DNA from: Nonlabens dokdonensis DSW-6
GTDB taxonomy: Bacteria > Bacteroidota > Bacteroidia > Flavobacteriales > Flavobacteriaceae
Length of the DNA stretch: 64,000 bases
Direction: 5' to 3'
Assembly (NCBI RefSeq): GCF_000332115.1
Contig: NC_020156.1
Span: 1,550,001 to 1,614,000, forward strand
Below the pieces are notes generated by a model, which made no database searches, was not told the origin of the DNA, and worked only from the letters and a program-made list of their open reading frames with translations. The stretch's first letter is position 1. Every line of letters starts with the position of its first letter. Of this stretch, positions 1-9,472 are shown piece by piece. Made by a program: the position numbers and the translations under genes.

Positions 1-1
1 A

Positions 2-466
2 AAAGAAAATAGAGGTAAGTTTATTATAAGGCTTCAAAAGCTATACGATTTACTAATGAAAATTGCGGTTATGGCCTGTGTTCTTTACACGGTTTTCGGA
101 AACTTAATTATTGATATTTTATTTGGAGAAGCCTATATGGAAAGTAGTGAGTTAATCGGGATTTACATATGGTCTATAGTATTTGTATTTTTGAGTAATG
201 CTTCTTGGGGCTATTATCTTAATGAAGGATTAGAAAAAATTGCAAGCTTTAGGCTTATCTTAGGCGCCTTATTAAATATTTCTTTGAATGTTTATCTGAT
301 CAAAGAGTTTGGACTTAAAGGTGCTGCTTATGCTACTTTAATTTCTTATTCTGTATCGAGTTATTTTATCAACTTTATGTTCAAAAGAACTCGTGAGAAT
401 TTTTATTTACAAACAAAGGCTATAATTAATATTTTGAATCCCAAAACCTGGATCAAACCATTATGA
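2..466 (+). CDS. Polysaccharide flippase (Wzx/MATE-like), C-terminal part
   Basis: This is the C-terminal end (about 154 residues) of an oligosaccharide/lipid-linked repeat-unit flippase of the MOP superfamily, which moves undecaprenyl-linked sugar units across the inner membrane. The reading frame is open to the left edge of the window, so the ATG at 56 is internal and the true start lies outside. Visible are about four hydrophobic segments and the family-typical pattern LNVYLIKEFGLKGAAYATLI, followed by a short basic tail. It overlaps the next gene by four bases (ATGA), which supports one polysaccharide operon. The family call rests on the motif and on its Wzy and glycosyltransferase neighbours. 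Confidence 0.85.
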   Translation, partial: KENRGKFIIRLQKLYDLLMKIAVMACVLYTVFGNLIIDILFGEAYMESSELIGIYIWSIVFVFLSNASWGYYLNEGLEKIASFRLILGALLNISLNVYLIKEFGLKGAAYATLISYSVSSYFINFMFKRTRENFYLQTKAIINILNPKTWIKPL

Positions 467-1875
467 ATGAAGTTTTAAAAAGAGAAGAATTAAAAACACT
501 TGAAATCTCCATAGATCAAGTTTGTACCTTGTTCTTTTATAAGAATAGAGTTATTAGAGGTGTTCATAAGCAATATCTTGAACAAGTCAAGGAAATGATG
601 TCTAACGGTATGCTTGACGAATTAATTAGTAAAAAGCTATTTGTAAATACCTGGATCAGTGATTTGAAGGTTGAAGGTTTTGACCTCGTTATCGAGCATG
701 AAAAAATTCAGTATTGGAACTATCCTTATGAATGGTCTTTTACTATGTTGCAGGATGCTGCTCAAACAGTGATTGATTGCAATAAAGTAGCAAACAAATA
801 TGGTTATGAACTCTTTGATGTACATGCATTTAATGTAGTCTACAACATGTCACAACCTGTTTATGTTGATTTTGGTAGTTTTTTTAAGATAGATCAAAGA
901 AATGGAAAGGCTTGGTCAGGATATAACAATTTTTATAACTCCTTTTATATGCCCTTGTATTTATACAATAAAGGTTTTTCTGACTTGTCAAATAGTATTT
1001 ATTTGCATTACGGTTTGTTTAGTGACAAGGATTTATTTCTACTTAGGAATAAATTTGCAACTTTATTTGGAAATAAAATAGCATCTCTTATTTTTAAGCT
1101 AAGTAATAGTAAAAGAAGGCTTGCAGCTGCTAGATATACTAGAGTTATTGAAAAGTACGGCAAGCATAAGCACATAAATAAATTATTAAAATTTAAAAAA
1201 ATCTTCCAAAACAACTATTCTGTTTCTAACGCTGCCAAGTTACTAAAAGGTGTTTCAAAAAGTCATATCGACTCCTATTGGAAAGATTATCATAATGATA
1301 AAAACCCTTCTCAAGACGCTAGGTTTCTTAGAATTGCAGAGGTTATAAAAAAAGATTTATCAGATTCTAATTCCTTAATAGAGCTAGCTTCTAATCAAGG
1401 AAAATTTGCAAATTATGTTCTAGAGCAAACTCAAATTACTCAAATTATTGCAACAGATTATGATAAAAATGCACTAGATCAAATTTATCTGAATAATCGA
1501 TCAAGCGATCAGGTTTTACCTTTATTATATGATTTTGTGCGACCTAATAATAGAACAAATACTAAAGTAATAAGTGATAGGATAAATGCCGATGTAGTTA
1601 TGGCTTTGGCTGTTACACACCATCTAATCTTAACTCAAGATATTACATTAGATCATATTTTTAACGTGTTAAAGTCGTTATCGACTAAATACGTTGTAAT
1701 AGAATTCATGCCATTAGGTTTATACTCGGGAGACATGAACAATATTCCTGCTGTTCCAGATTATTACACGTTAGAATGGTTTAAAACTACTTTTTCAGAA
1801 TACTTTGATTACATGCTAGATGAAAAACTTGATGTAAACAGACATCTGTTTGTAGGTAGTATAAAAGAACAGTAA
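463..1875 (+). CDS. Kinase-like / SAM-dependent methyltransferase fusion (NoeA-like)
   Basis: A 470-residue two-part protein. Residues about 119-140 carry DVHAFNVVYN followed by VYVDFGSF, which resembles the catalytic-loop (HxxN) and DFG motifs of protein-kinase-fold enzymes. Residues about 305-345 carry IELASNQGKFANYV and then IIATDYD, a class I SAM-binding motif I with an acidic residue ending strand beta 2. Similar kinase-like plus methyltransferase proteins are annotated as NoeA-like and occur in polysaccharide loci; WbdD, which caps O-antigen chains, joins the same two activities in the opposite order. It is translationally coupled to the flippase (ATGA overlap), and the next ATG follows its stop directly. 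Modification of glycan or lipid carrier is an inference; the acceptor is unknown. Confidence 0.7.
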   Translation: MNEVLKREELKTLEISIDQVCTLFFYKNRVIRGVHKQYLEQVKEMMSNGMLDELISKKLFVNTWISDLKVEGFDLVIEHEKIQYWNYPYEWSFTMLQDAAQTVIDCNKVANKYGYELFDVHAFNVVYNMSQPVYVDFGSFFKIDQRNGKAWSGYNNFYNSFYMPLYLYNKGFSDLSNSIYLHYGLFSDKDLFLLRNKFATLFGNKIASLIFKLSNSKRRLAAARYTRVIEKYGKHKHINKLLKFKKIFQNNYSVSNAAKLLKGVSKSHIDSYWKDYHNDKNPSQDARFLRIAEVIKKDLSDSNSLIELASNQGKFANYVLEQTQITQIIATDYDKNALDQIYLNNRSSDQVLPLLYDFVRPNNRTNTKVISDRINADVVMALAVTHHLILTQDITLDHIFNVLKSLSTKYVVIEFMPLGLYSGDMNNIPAVPDYYTLEWFKTTFSEYFDYMLDEKLDVNRHLFVGSIKEQ

Positions 1876-3297
1876 ATGTTTTTAAGAAACACATTTATAT
1901 TTATTTATTTGACTGTGACAGTCTTCCTGTTTACATCATTTCAAGTAAGTTTATCTTTATGGGTTTCTTTTTTTAGTAATGCGTTAATTCTAACATTTAT
2001 TACGTATTTCCATATTTTTATAGAAAAAACTTACAGTCCTTTTTTAAGTACATATATAGTTTTCAATTATTTGTTTTTTCTATTAGCCCCTATGAATCAG
2101 GCAAATGTTATGACTGCCATGGAGTTTCCAATTTATGGAAATCAGTTTCCTTATAATGAATGGACTTTCATAAAGACAAATTTTCTAATCTCGCTTTTTC
2201 ACATCTTCTTCTTTATAATTTATGTTGGTTCAAAGACGTTGATAAAAAAGTCCAATAAGGTCGTGACTAGTTTGAAAGGAAAAACCTATTTATTTCCTTC
2301 TATTTTTATCTTGTTCTCTGTACTCGTTCTTATTTTTAATTTTGGTTTTCTTATTGACGAGTATACTCGCCCCAGCTGGAAAGCACCAGATTACAATATA
2401 AGTGATTTGCTTATAAGAACTAAAGTTCTTTTTGTCATTCCATTAGCAGGGATTGTGTTATGTGTTGGTTACTTGCGTAAAAGAAAGTTACCGTTACAAA
2501 AACTACTTTTTGTTACTTTGAGTATTTTATTACTATTATTCATTTTACTGGTACTTAAAAACCCATTAACCGAGAAGAGAAACGCCCTAGGTCCTATTTA
2601 TCTATTATTGATATTTTTATTTTACCCTAGATTAATTAATAGCAATGTAAAAACTACATTCTTGCTTTTCTTTTCTATGATTGTTGTTTTTCCCGCACTA
2701 CAATTCCTAACCCATGTGGATTATGGATTTGCTGAATTGGTTTCTAATCCAAGTTTGATACTCAGGAAAAATGACTTAAGTCTGGGTTTTATGTCACTAA
2801 ATTATGATGCTTTTGTCAATATCGGTGTTGTAATCGAAATAGTTGAAAATGATGGAGTTTCATTTGGTTTTCAATCTCTTAGTGCATTTTTATTTTTTGT
2901 ACCTAGAAGCTTATGGCCCTCAAAACCAGATTCCTCCGGACTAGTAGTTGGTGATTATCTTATTGATAAATATGATTTTTGGTTTGCAAATCTTTCAAAT
3001 CCACTAGTTTCTGAGGGATTTATGAATTTTGGTTATTTTGGTGTTCTATTAATGGCCTTTCTACTTGCAATAACAATTGTTTTCTTCTTAACTTGGTTGA
3101 ATAGTAATGATTATCTTAAAAAAGCAATTGCATTTTATTTTGCGATGCACCTCATTTTTTTATTGAGAGGAGACTTTACAAATGGCTTTAGCTATTTTGT
3201 TGGAACTTTAATAGGATTATATATTATTCCTAAGATAATCATTTATATTTCAGGATTCATTCTTGATCAAAAAGTATGGGTTTCAAAGAAAAAGTAA
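1876..3297 (+). CDS. O-antigen/oligosaccharide repeat-unit polymerase (Wzy-like)
   Basis: A 473-residue integral membrane protein with about 10-12 hydrophobic segments and a long periplasmic stretch. Residues about 341-351 read FVPRSLWPSKP, which matches the signature loop of the O-antigen polysaccharide polymerase Wzy family. Wzy joins lipid-linked repeat units in the periplasm. The ATG directly abuts the stop of the upstream methyltransferase gene, and the 3' end overlaps the next gene by 22 bases. Together with the flippase at the window edge it indicates a Wzx/Wzy-dependent pathway. Confidence 0.85.
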   Translation: MFLRNTFIFIYLTVTVFLFTSFQVSLSLWVSFFSNALILTFITYFHIFIEKTYSPFLSTYIVFNYLFFLLAPMNQANVMTAMEFPIYGNQFPYNEWTFIKTNFLISLFHIFFFIIYVGSKTLIKKSNKVVTSLKGKTYLFPSIFILFSVLVLIFNFGFLIDEYTRPSWKAPDYNISDLLIRTKVLFVIPLAGIVLCVGYLRKRKLPLQKLLFVTLSILLLLFILLVLKNPLTEKRNALGPIYLLLIFLFYPRLINSNVKTTFLLFFSMIVVFPALQFLTHVDYGFAELVSNPSLILRKNDLSLGFMSLNYDAFVNIGVVIEIVENDGVSFGFQSLSAFLFFVPRSLWPSKPDSSGLVVGDYLIDKYDFWFANLSNPLVSEGFMNFGYFGVLLMAFLLAITIVFFLTWLNSNDYLKKAIAFYFAMHLIFLLRGDFTNGFSYFVGTLIGLYIIPKIIIYISGFILDQKVWVSKKK

Positions 3298-4532
3298 TAG
3301 AACACCTTCCTAAATACATTTATTACTTAACTGTAGTTATGTTCCTTATGCCTATAGTTCCTAGAGGTGCAAGACCCATCTTAATCGGTATCTATGCATT
3401 AGGCGCAATTACTAGTATGTATTTTGACAAAGAAAAATTCAGATGGGGTATATTTCTTCTTAATTCAAGCCTTTTCTTTCTTTATGTCTTCAGCTTATTA
3501 TATACAGAAGATATACCATATGGCCTACGTAAGGTTTCTACTGGCGCTGCTTTTATAATTTTTCCATTGGTCTTCTCTAGCATGAGCAAACGTTGTCTGA
3601 GCTATATATTACAAAGGCGTTTTCAATTAATGTGGTTTTTTATTATCGCTACATTGTTACTTAATGTTGGTGCCTTCATAATTTTTAGTCAGAAATATTC
3701 ATTTGATGAAGTCATCTTACATTTTATAAATATAATTAGAACTAATATTTCGGGATGGAAAATTCACCCTATCTATTTAAGTATGCACATTGGTGTTTCT
3801 ATGATCTTCTCACTATTTTTAGTTCAGAGAGGAATCAGTTGGAAAAAACTCTCTATTTTAATAGTTATTAACCTTATTCTTATAGGGTTCTTGCTTATTA
3901 TGATTAAAAAAGGCCCGATAATAGCGCTGTTATTAGTGGTGGCGTTCTTAACCTTAATGTTTAAGAATAAAAATCTTTATGTAGTCTTTGGAATAGGAAC
4001 AATAGGTTTGATCTCAATAATTATTTTTAATCCTAAGGTAAATGAACGTTTTTCGGAGTTACTTCAGGTGCAAGATGCAAATGAGGAACTTGCAAATTCG
4101 ACCAACATTAGATACTCCATCTATCAATGCGTTACAGATGTAATTCCACAGGCTGGTTTTTTTGGATATGGTGTAGGTGATGGTAAAAATAAGCTTGTAG
4201 AGTGTTACCAGAAAGACGCAAAGTTTCTTGCAGAAAACCGATATAACTCGCATAATCAGTTTCTAGGATTGATACTTAATGTTGGCTTTTTAGGTTTGTT
4301 TGCTTTTGCCATATTTCTTTTCTATCATCTTTTAAAGGCTTTTCGCAAGAAAAACTATTTGCTTATCGCGTTGCTGCTTTTCTATTCTATCGTCATGTTT
4401 TCAGAGAACATTCTAGAGAGGGAAAACGGAATTTTATTCTTCGCTTTTTTTATAAATTTATTTTTAATGTGGGATTATGTTATGGAAAAAAGATCAAATA
4501 AAGGAACACCCATAAATAAAATTATTCCCTAG
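3276..4532 (+). CDS. O-antigen ligase / second polymerase-like membrane protein (Wzy_C family)
   Basis: A 418-residue polytopic membrane protein with about ten hydrophobic segments. Residues about 326-340 read HNQFLGLILNVGFLG, the conserved H-N-x-F/Y motif after the large periplasmic loop of WaaL-type ligases and Wzy_C proteins. These enzymes transfer finished glycan from undecaprenyl diphosphate to a lipid or protein acceptor, or polymerise it. It overlaps the upstream Wzy gene by 22 bases and its TAG overlaps the GTG start of the next gene by one base. With a distinct Wzy next door, the ligase role is the more economical reading, but sequence alone cannot separate ligase from polymerase. 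Confidence 0.8.
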   Translation: MGFKEKVIEHLPKYIYYLTVVMFLMPIVPRGARPILIGIYALGAITSMYFDKEKFRWGIFLLNSSLFFLYVFSLLYTEDIPYGLRKVSTGAAFIIFPLVFSSMSKRCLSYILQRRFQLMWFFIIATLLLNVGAFIIFSQKYSFDEVILHFINIIRTNISGWKIHPIYLSMHIGVSMIFSLFLVQRGISWKKLSILIVINLILIGFLLIMIKKGPIIALLLVVAFLTLMFKNKNLYVVFGIGTIGLISIIIFNPKVNERFSELLQVQDANEELANSTNIRYSIYQCVTDVIPQAGFFGYGVGDGKNKLVECYQKDAKFLAENRYNSHNQFLGLILNVGFLGLFAFAIFLFYHLLKAFRKKNYLLIALLLFYSIVMFSENILERENGILFFAFFINLFLMWDYVMEKRSNKGTPINKIIP

Positions 4533-5581
4533 TGAAATCATTATTTCATATTACAGAAGATATTTCCCGAGCAAGTGGTGGAGTGCGCACAGTTGTTAAG
4601 GATCTTAAAAACCAATTTCCACTATCTACTTTGCTTAGTACCGTTAAAGATAAAGACGATGTAGATATAATTGAATTTAAGAAAAGTGGTCCATGGCTGT
4701 ATTCACCACAATTAAAAGAATATTTGAATCAAATACCCCAAAAACCTATTTTTCATTTGCACGGTGTTTGGATGCATGCACAATATATCGCAGCAAAAAT
4801 TGCAGCGAAAAGAAAGGTGCCTTTTATAGTAAGTCCGCATGGTATGTACGAACCTTGGTTATGGAAAGAAGGCGCGCTTAAAAAGAAACTTTATTTTTAT
4901 TTATTGTCAAAATCCGCTTTCGCGAAAGCGAGATATATACATGCAATAACCCCAGATGAACAAAAAAACTTACAAAAACTATTTTCTAAAACAGAAGTAG
5001 TTTGCATACCAAACGCAATAGAAATTGAAGACCTCATTGAAAGAGATAAGCCTCATAAACCATATATCCTATTCCTAGGACGTATTCACCCCAAAAAAGG
5101 AATAAAACTACTTATTGAAGTTTTCAATTCTTTAAAAGCGCTTGATTTTGACCTTAAAATTGCCGGTCCGGAAAACGATCATATCCAAGAATTAAAATTA
5201 CTTGCCAAGGGTAACGAGCGCATATCTTTTTTAGGCGCCGTGAGAGGCAAAGAGAAAAAAAGACTTTATAGAAATGCTCATGTATTTATTGCGCCTAGCT
5301 ATTCTGAGGTTGTTGGAATGGTAAACCTAGAAGCTGCAATGATGGCAACGCCAGTAATTACAACATATCAAACAGGTTTACTAAAAGAATGGGGCCAGAA
5401 CGGAGGCATTCTTATTGACCCAAATCAAAAGGAATTAAAAAATGCTATTCAGGTAGTTTCTAAATGGACCAGCAAAGAAAGAGATGCCGCTGGTAAAAAA
5501 CTTAGAGAATTTGTGATCAATGAGTATTCTTGGAAGGTCAATAAACCTAAATGGGAGCAGCTTTATAATTCAATGTCATGA
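4532..5581 (+). CDS. Glycosyltransferase, GT4 family
   Basis: A 349-residue cytoplasmic GT-B fold glycosyltransferase that would add a sugar from a nucleotide donor to the growing repeat unit. The N-terminal half has SPHGMYEPWLWK (about residue 101), and the C-terminal half has FLGRIHPKKGI and the EX7E donor-site motif SEVVGMVNLEAAM (about residues 257-269). The start is a GTG that overlaps the TAG of the preceding gene by one base; no ATG alternative retains the full N-terminal domain. A copy of the dispersed 16-base palindrome at 4915-4930 encodes the stretch S-A-F-A-K-A-R in the middle of the protein. Sugar specificity cannot be read. Confidence 0.88.
   Translation: MKSLFHITEDISRASGGVRTVVKDLKNQFPLSTLLSTVKDKDDVDIIEFKKSGPWLYSPQLKEYLNQIPQKPIFHLHGVWMHAQYIAAKIAAKRKVPFIVSPHGMYEPWLWKEGALKKKLYFYLLSKSAFAKARYIHAITPDEQKNLQKLFSKTEVVCIPNAIEIEDLIERDKPHKPYILFLGRIHPKKGIKLLIEVFNSLKALDFDLKIAGPENDHIQELKLLAKGNERISFLGAVRGKEKKRLYRNAHVFIAPSYSEVVGMVNLEAAMMATPVITTYQTGLLKEWGQNGGILIDPNQKELKNAIQVVSKWTSKERDAAGKKLREFVINEYSWKVNKPKWEQLYNSMS
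4915..4930. repeat. Dispersed 16-base palindrome, copy 1 (in GT4 gene)
   Basis: CGCTTTCGCGAAAGCG, perfect self-complement. Read in frame as AFAKA. Confidence 0.95.
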
Positions 5582-6300
5582 AAAAGCTACTAGTTTTATC
5601 GTGTTATTTATGTATCATTTCAGGTTGCTCTGATACTTTAGATAAATATGAATTTCAAAATATGGTGCCATCAAAAAGCTTGATCCATGAATTGAAAAGC
5701 TCTAAAGAAAAAATAAAAGGTGCCCAAGATACAGATGAACTGGTAATTAAAATACAGTTTCATGGTCAATCAATAGTAAAAGGCATCAAAGAAAAACGTA
5801 TAAAATCAACTCTTGAAAATGCTTTCCCTCATGTTGAGTTTAATATTACCAACACTGCTCGTAGTGGATTTCAAGTACCTCGATTACTGCCTTTGATGGA
5901 AAGCGATATTTATCCAGAACAGGCAGATGTACTTTTTTTTCATGCTTATGGAGGTACAGAAACTGGTGAATTAGATCAATTCCTTAAAAACCTAAAAATT
6001 AACTTTAAAGGCGATGTGATCATATTTAATCACCATCTATCTTTTCCAGATGATCCAGAACAAAATCAAAAACTTACTAAATTAGAAAACCATACATCAG
6101 TAAAAATAGAAAAACTCGCAAATTACTACGGATTTGGTTTTATAGATATGAGAAGCGAGTGGGCTACCTTTATTAGGCTAAATAAGAGCATTACAGCAGG
6201 TAATTTATTAAGAGATGGAATTCACCCTAACGAAGAAGGTAAATTAATCTTAGAGCACATACTAATGACACATTTCATAGATGCTATAAATACTATCTAG
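5578..6300 (+). CDS. SGNH/GDSL-like hydrolase lipoprotein
   Basis: A 240-residue predicted lipoprotein: a short basic start and hydrophobic stretch end at the lipobox IISGC, with Cys17 as the likely lipidated residue. HGQSIVKG near residue 62 stands where SGNH enzymes have the nucleophile block (GQS rather than GDS), and DGIHPNEEG near residue 214 supplies the catalytic Asp-x-x-His. Such proteins often remove or transfer acetyl groups on polysaccharides. The ATG overlaps the stop of the glycosyltransferase gene (ATGA). A glycan-modifying role is inferred from this position; an inactive or variant nucleophile elbow is possible. Confidence 0.7.
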   Translation: MKKLLVLSCYLCIISGCSDTLDKYEFQNMVPSKSLIHELKSSKEKIKGAQDTDELVIKIQFHGQSIVKGIKEKRIKSTLENAFPHVEFNITNTARSGFQVPRLLPLMESDIYPEQADVLFFHAYGGTETGELDQFLKNLKINFKGDVIIFNHHLSFPDDPEQNQKLTKLENHTSVKIEKLANYYGFGFIDMRSEWATFIRLNKSITAGNLLRDGIHPNEEGKLILEHILMTHFIDAINTI

Positions 6301-6311
6301 AACTAAAAAAT

Positions 6312-6319
6312 TACCTTTG
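6312..6319 (+). promoter_or_regulatory. Candidate -7 promoter box upstream of wcaF-like gene
   Basis: TACCTTTG matches the Bacteroidota -7 consensus TAnnTTTG, 20 bases before the TTG start of the acetyltransferase gene. It suggests an internal promoter; a good -33 TTTG is not obvious. Confidence 0.4.
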
Positions 6320-6339
6320 TTTACTAATTATTATTTCGT

Positions 6340-6885
6340 TTGAAAAATTACCAACAACTCCATCAGTTTCAATTACCACCTAATTTTAGAGGTCGTGGAG
6401 CTATAACTGTGCAGTTTTGGTGGTTAGTACAAAGTTCTCTTTTTGCTTGGTCACCGCAATTTATGTACGGTTGGCGCAGGTTTTTGTTACGGTCATTTGG
6501 CGCAAAAATCGGTAAAAATGTTATCATTAGACCAACAGTAAGAACACAATTCCCATGGAAAGTTTCTATAGGTAACTACAGCTGGATAGGAGATGATGTG
6601 GTTCTTTACAGTCTAGGAGAAATAGAAATAGGAGCACATGTGGTTATATCTCAAAAATCATACATCTGTACAGGAACGCACGATCCACAAGCCATCAAAT
6701 TTGATATCTACGGTCATAAAATTACTATTCAAGACCAGTGTTGGATCGCTACCGATGTTTATGTAGCGCCAGGAATTACAATAGGTCGAGGAACTTTAGT
6801 TGGTGCAAGAAGCAGCGTTTTTAAAGATCTTCCAGCAGGAAAAGTATGTTTAGGAAGTCCGGCTCAAGTAATTAAAGATCGATAA
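6340..6885 (+). CDS. WcaF-like colanic/exopolysaccharide acetyltransferase
   Basis: A 181-residue left-handed beta-helix (hexapeptide repeat) acyltransferase. It has the isoleucine-patch repeats IGKNVIIRP, IGDDVVLYSLG, IEIGAHVVIS and ITIGRGTLVGARSSV, plus the catalytic-type His in CTGTHDPQ. These trimeric cytoplasmic enzymes transfer acetyl from acetyl-CoA to sugars of exopolysaccharide repeat units. The start is a TTG at 6340, because the first in-frame ATG would remove about 40 conserved residues. It follows the SGNH gene after 39 bases and may have its own promoter. Confidence 0.85.
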   Translation: MKNYQQLHQFQLPPNFRGRGAITVQFWWLVQSSLFAWSPQFMYGWRRFLLRSFGAKIGKNVIIRPTVRTQFPWKVSIGNYSWIGDDVVLYSLGEIEIGAHVVISQKSYICTGTHDPQAIKFDIYGHKITIQDQCWIATDVYVAPGITIGRGTLVGARSSVFKDLPAGKVCLGSPAQVIKDR

Positions 6886-6917
6886 AGATTCGTAATCAAA
6901 AAGTTTTTTAATCCTAT

Positions 6918-7835
6918 TTACCAGTAACCTAATTCTTTACCTTTTTTAAATCTTAACCTACCTAATAGCTCGTAACCTATAGAATTGAAATGTATTCCGT
7001 CTATTAGCAAAGATGGCGGTGTCCTTTCTTTTTTCATCATTTCAAGATCTTGTTCGGTTGGGTGAGCAACATCTTTAGGCAATAGATCAAACGCAATTGC
7101 ATCATATATAGCTTGTGTAGACATATATTTTTTTAAATCAATGAGTCTAGAACCATACTTTTCTCTTATCGGTCTAACATTTTTTTCAACTCCATTTCCA
7201 TGCGAAGTAATGATAATAACATTGTTATCACCTTTATGTTCCACAAATAAGTCAATTTGATTTAATAAATCTTCAGGTGATTCATAACTACCATTTTGAC
7301 CGATAAAAATCGTAGCGATACCATGTGCTTTATTTGATAATGAAGTTATTATTTTTGATTTTGGTATCGTTACATAATCTTTGGAAGCTTTTTCAATTCT
7401 ATTAATGAAATACGTTCCTTTTTCAAGTGATAATTCACATGCTATAGAATCTATATAACAGGGGTTGATACCTGCGTTACCTTGTTTTAAAGGTAAAACA
7501 TTACTATCGTTATAAGAGCTATAAAGTCCAGTTGGAATTTTAACCTTAGAACCATCTTTTGGAATAATGATGGATTCTTTTATATACATAGGAATAGCGC
7601 CATATCGTGCTCCTATGGTTAAAGTGTTCTCACCACCAACACCCATATTGATAACAGTCCATTCACTTCCTAAAAGTTTAGATGTGACGCTAGACATACT
7701 CGTTCCCTTTCCTCCAGCTCCTGCAGTTAAAGAGTCCCCAATATCAACCAATATTTTTCCTTCGTTTTGTTTTTGAGAAAAACAGCTTGAACTAGATAAG
7801 ATTAAAAAGAGGTATATAAGATACTTTGAATTCAT
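6918..7835 (-). CDS. SGNH/GDSL hydrolase, secreted or lipoprotein
   Basis: A 305-residue esterase-like protein, opposite in strand to its neighbours. The ATG at 7835 is preferred over an earlier in-frame start at 7883 because it begins directly with a signal peptide ending SSSSC (Cys18, possible lipidation). Block I is DIGDSLTAGAGG with Ser35 as nucleophile; block III is likely GQNG, and block V is DGIHFNSIG near the C-terminus with the Asp/His pair. A roughly 90-residue insert lies between block I and GQNG. It probably trims acyl groups or ester-linked substituents from surface glycan; the substrate is unknown. Confidence 0.75.
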   Translation of the reverse strand: MNSKYLIYLFLILSSSSCFSQKQNEGKILVDIGDSLTAGAGGKGTSMSSVTSKLLGSEWTVINMGVGGENTLTIGARYGAIPMYIKESIIIPKDGSKVKIPTGLYSSYNDSNVLPLKQGNAGINPCYIDSIACELSLEKGTYFINRIEKASKDYVTIPKSKIITSLSNKAHGIATIFIGQNGSYESPEDLLNQIDLFVEHKGDNNVIIITSHGNGVEKNVRPIREKYGSRLIDLKKYMSTQAIYDAIAFDLLPKDVAHPTEQDLEMMKKERTPPSLLIDGIHFNSIGYELLGRLRFKKGKELGYW

Positions 7836-8000
7836 ACAAATGATTTTTTCTTGATATGGCTTAACCGCAAAGGGTTTTGTCAAAGATACAAGAATAGAAT
7901 ATTACTGTATTGACTATATAAACAAGTTAATAATCAATTAAATTTGTTCAAACAATAGAACTAATTGTTTAATCTAATATTTACATTATTACAAATAAAC

Positions 8001-9230
8001 TTGAAAGACAAACACATCACATTTATAGGCCTTAATTACGCCCCAGAAGACACTGCAATAGGCCTGTATTCTACACAAATGGTAGACGCCTTAATTAGTG
8101 CTGGCGCAACGGTAAGTGTGGTGACTGCTTTTCCTTATTATCCACAATGGAAGATCGCGCGAGCTTATCAAAATAAGCCCAAATACCTACAAGAAAAGAG
8201 TAATGGCGCAAAACTGTACCGTTACAAACAGTATGTTCCAGAGCAACCTACGTTCTTAAAACGGATTATTCACATTCTTAGCTTTACAAAAGGTAGCTTT
8301 TTCAATCTAAGAAAGATCAAGAATACCGATCTTGTTATTTCTATCATTCCATTTACATCAAGCGCATGGTTAGGTAATTATCATGCAAGAAGTCACAAAG
8401 CTAAAAGCTGGATTCACATACAAGATTTTGAATTTGATGCGGCGCTGCAATCTGGACTTTCCAGTGGTGGAAAGAAGTTCATCTTCAAATTTCTTTTTAG
8501 TCTGGAAAAGCGCATTTTAGGCAAAGCAAATAGGAATAGCACCATAAGCCATAACATGATTGCAAAGCTGCAATCTAAAACAGACCAGCCTACATATTAT
8601 CTACCCAATTGGATTGATGAGAACCAAGTAAATCCTGCGGTTTCAAAACAACACGACTATCTTCAGAGTGATAAATTCAAGCTCTTGTATAGCGGCAATG
8701 TAGGTGATAAGCAAGATTGGGATTATTTTTCCGCTTTCGCGAAAGCGTTACCACAGCAATCTTACGAGATCATCATCGTAGGAGCAGGAGCAAAGTACCA
8801 GCAGTTAAAAGTAAATACCCAGCAAGAAAACATTCATTTTTACGATCCAGTACCATTTGAAGAACTCTCAGACTTACTTTGTAGTGCAGATGCTCATTTT
8901 CTATTCCAAAAAACAGAAGTACTCGATACTGTAATGCCTTCTAAATTGTTAGGCATGATGGCAAGTGAGAAGCCTTCGTTGGTTTTAGGAAATGAGGCGA
9001 GTGAAGTCAAAACCGTCATGAATAATGCAAATGCTGGCCTCTATTTTTCTAAGCCAGATGTTCAATTAGCTATTCAACAACTGGAAGTTTGGCGAGCAGA
9101 CAAAGACCTTAGAAAAAAGATAGGAACAGATGCCCGCAACTATGTGGTAAAACATTTTTCTCGTAAAGAGATTCTAAATAAATGGGTTAAGGAGCTTTCT
9201 CAAATGATGTGTGAAAATTCCTTTCCTTAA
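8001..9230 (+). CDS. WcaI-like glycosyltransferase, GT4 family
   Basis: A 409-residue glycosyltransferase resembling the colanic-acid enzyme WcaI. It begins KDKHITFIGLNYAPEDTAIG (glycine-rich donor/acceptor loop) and has LLYSGNVGDKQDWDYF at the start of the second Rossmann domain and a C-terminal helix typical of GT4. The TTG at 8001 is chosen because it places the first beta strand at the N-terminus, as in relatives; an earlier in-frame TTG at 7965 would add 12 hydrophobic residues. A palindrome copy at 8732-8747 encodes S-A-F-A-K-A-L between the two halves of the C-terminal domain. Confidence 0.85.
   Translation: MKDKHITFIGLNYAPEDTAIGLYSTQMVDALISAGATVSVVTAFPYYPQWKIARAYQNKPKYLQEKSNGAKLYRYKQYVPEQPTFLKRIIHILSFTKGSFFNLRKIKNTDLVISIIPFTSSAWLGNYHARSHKAKSWIHIQDFEFDAALQSGLSSGGKKFIFKFLFSLEKRILGKANRNSTISHNMIAKLQSKTDQPTYYLPNWIDENQVNPAVSKQHDYLQSDKFKLLYSGNVGDKQDWDYFSAFAKALPQQSYEIIIVGAGAKYQQLKVNTQQENIHFYDPVPFEELSDLLCSADAHFLFQKTEVLDTVMPSKLLGMMASEKPSLVLGNEASEVKTVMNNANAGLYFSKPDVQLAIQQLEVWRADKDLRKKIGTDARNYVVKHFSRKEILNKWVKELSQMMCENSFP
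8732..8747. repeat. Dispersed 16-base palindrome, copy 2 (in wcaI-like gene)
   Basis: Exact CGCTTTCGCGAAAGCG; read in frame as AFAKA. Confidence 0.95.
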
Positions 9231-9472
9231 AAAAGGAAAGGTGGGCAAATTGAGTGAAATGAGATTTGGTCGGAAAGGTTGGAAAAAGCCAGAAACCATT
9301 TATGCTTTTTATGGTAGAATAGACATAGGAGCTTTGTGAATTGTGAAATTATTGTTGGTTTAGCTTTTCAAATTTTGTTTTTTCTCTAAGTAAATGATTG
9401 TTTGTTCTTTGGGATAGTCAACACTTATTTATAATCTTATGTTTACATTTAGATTTCCTTTTATTTTTAATA

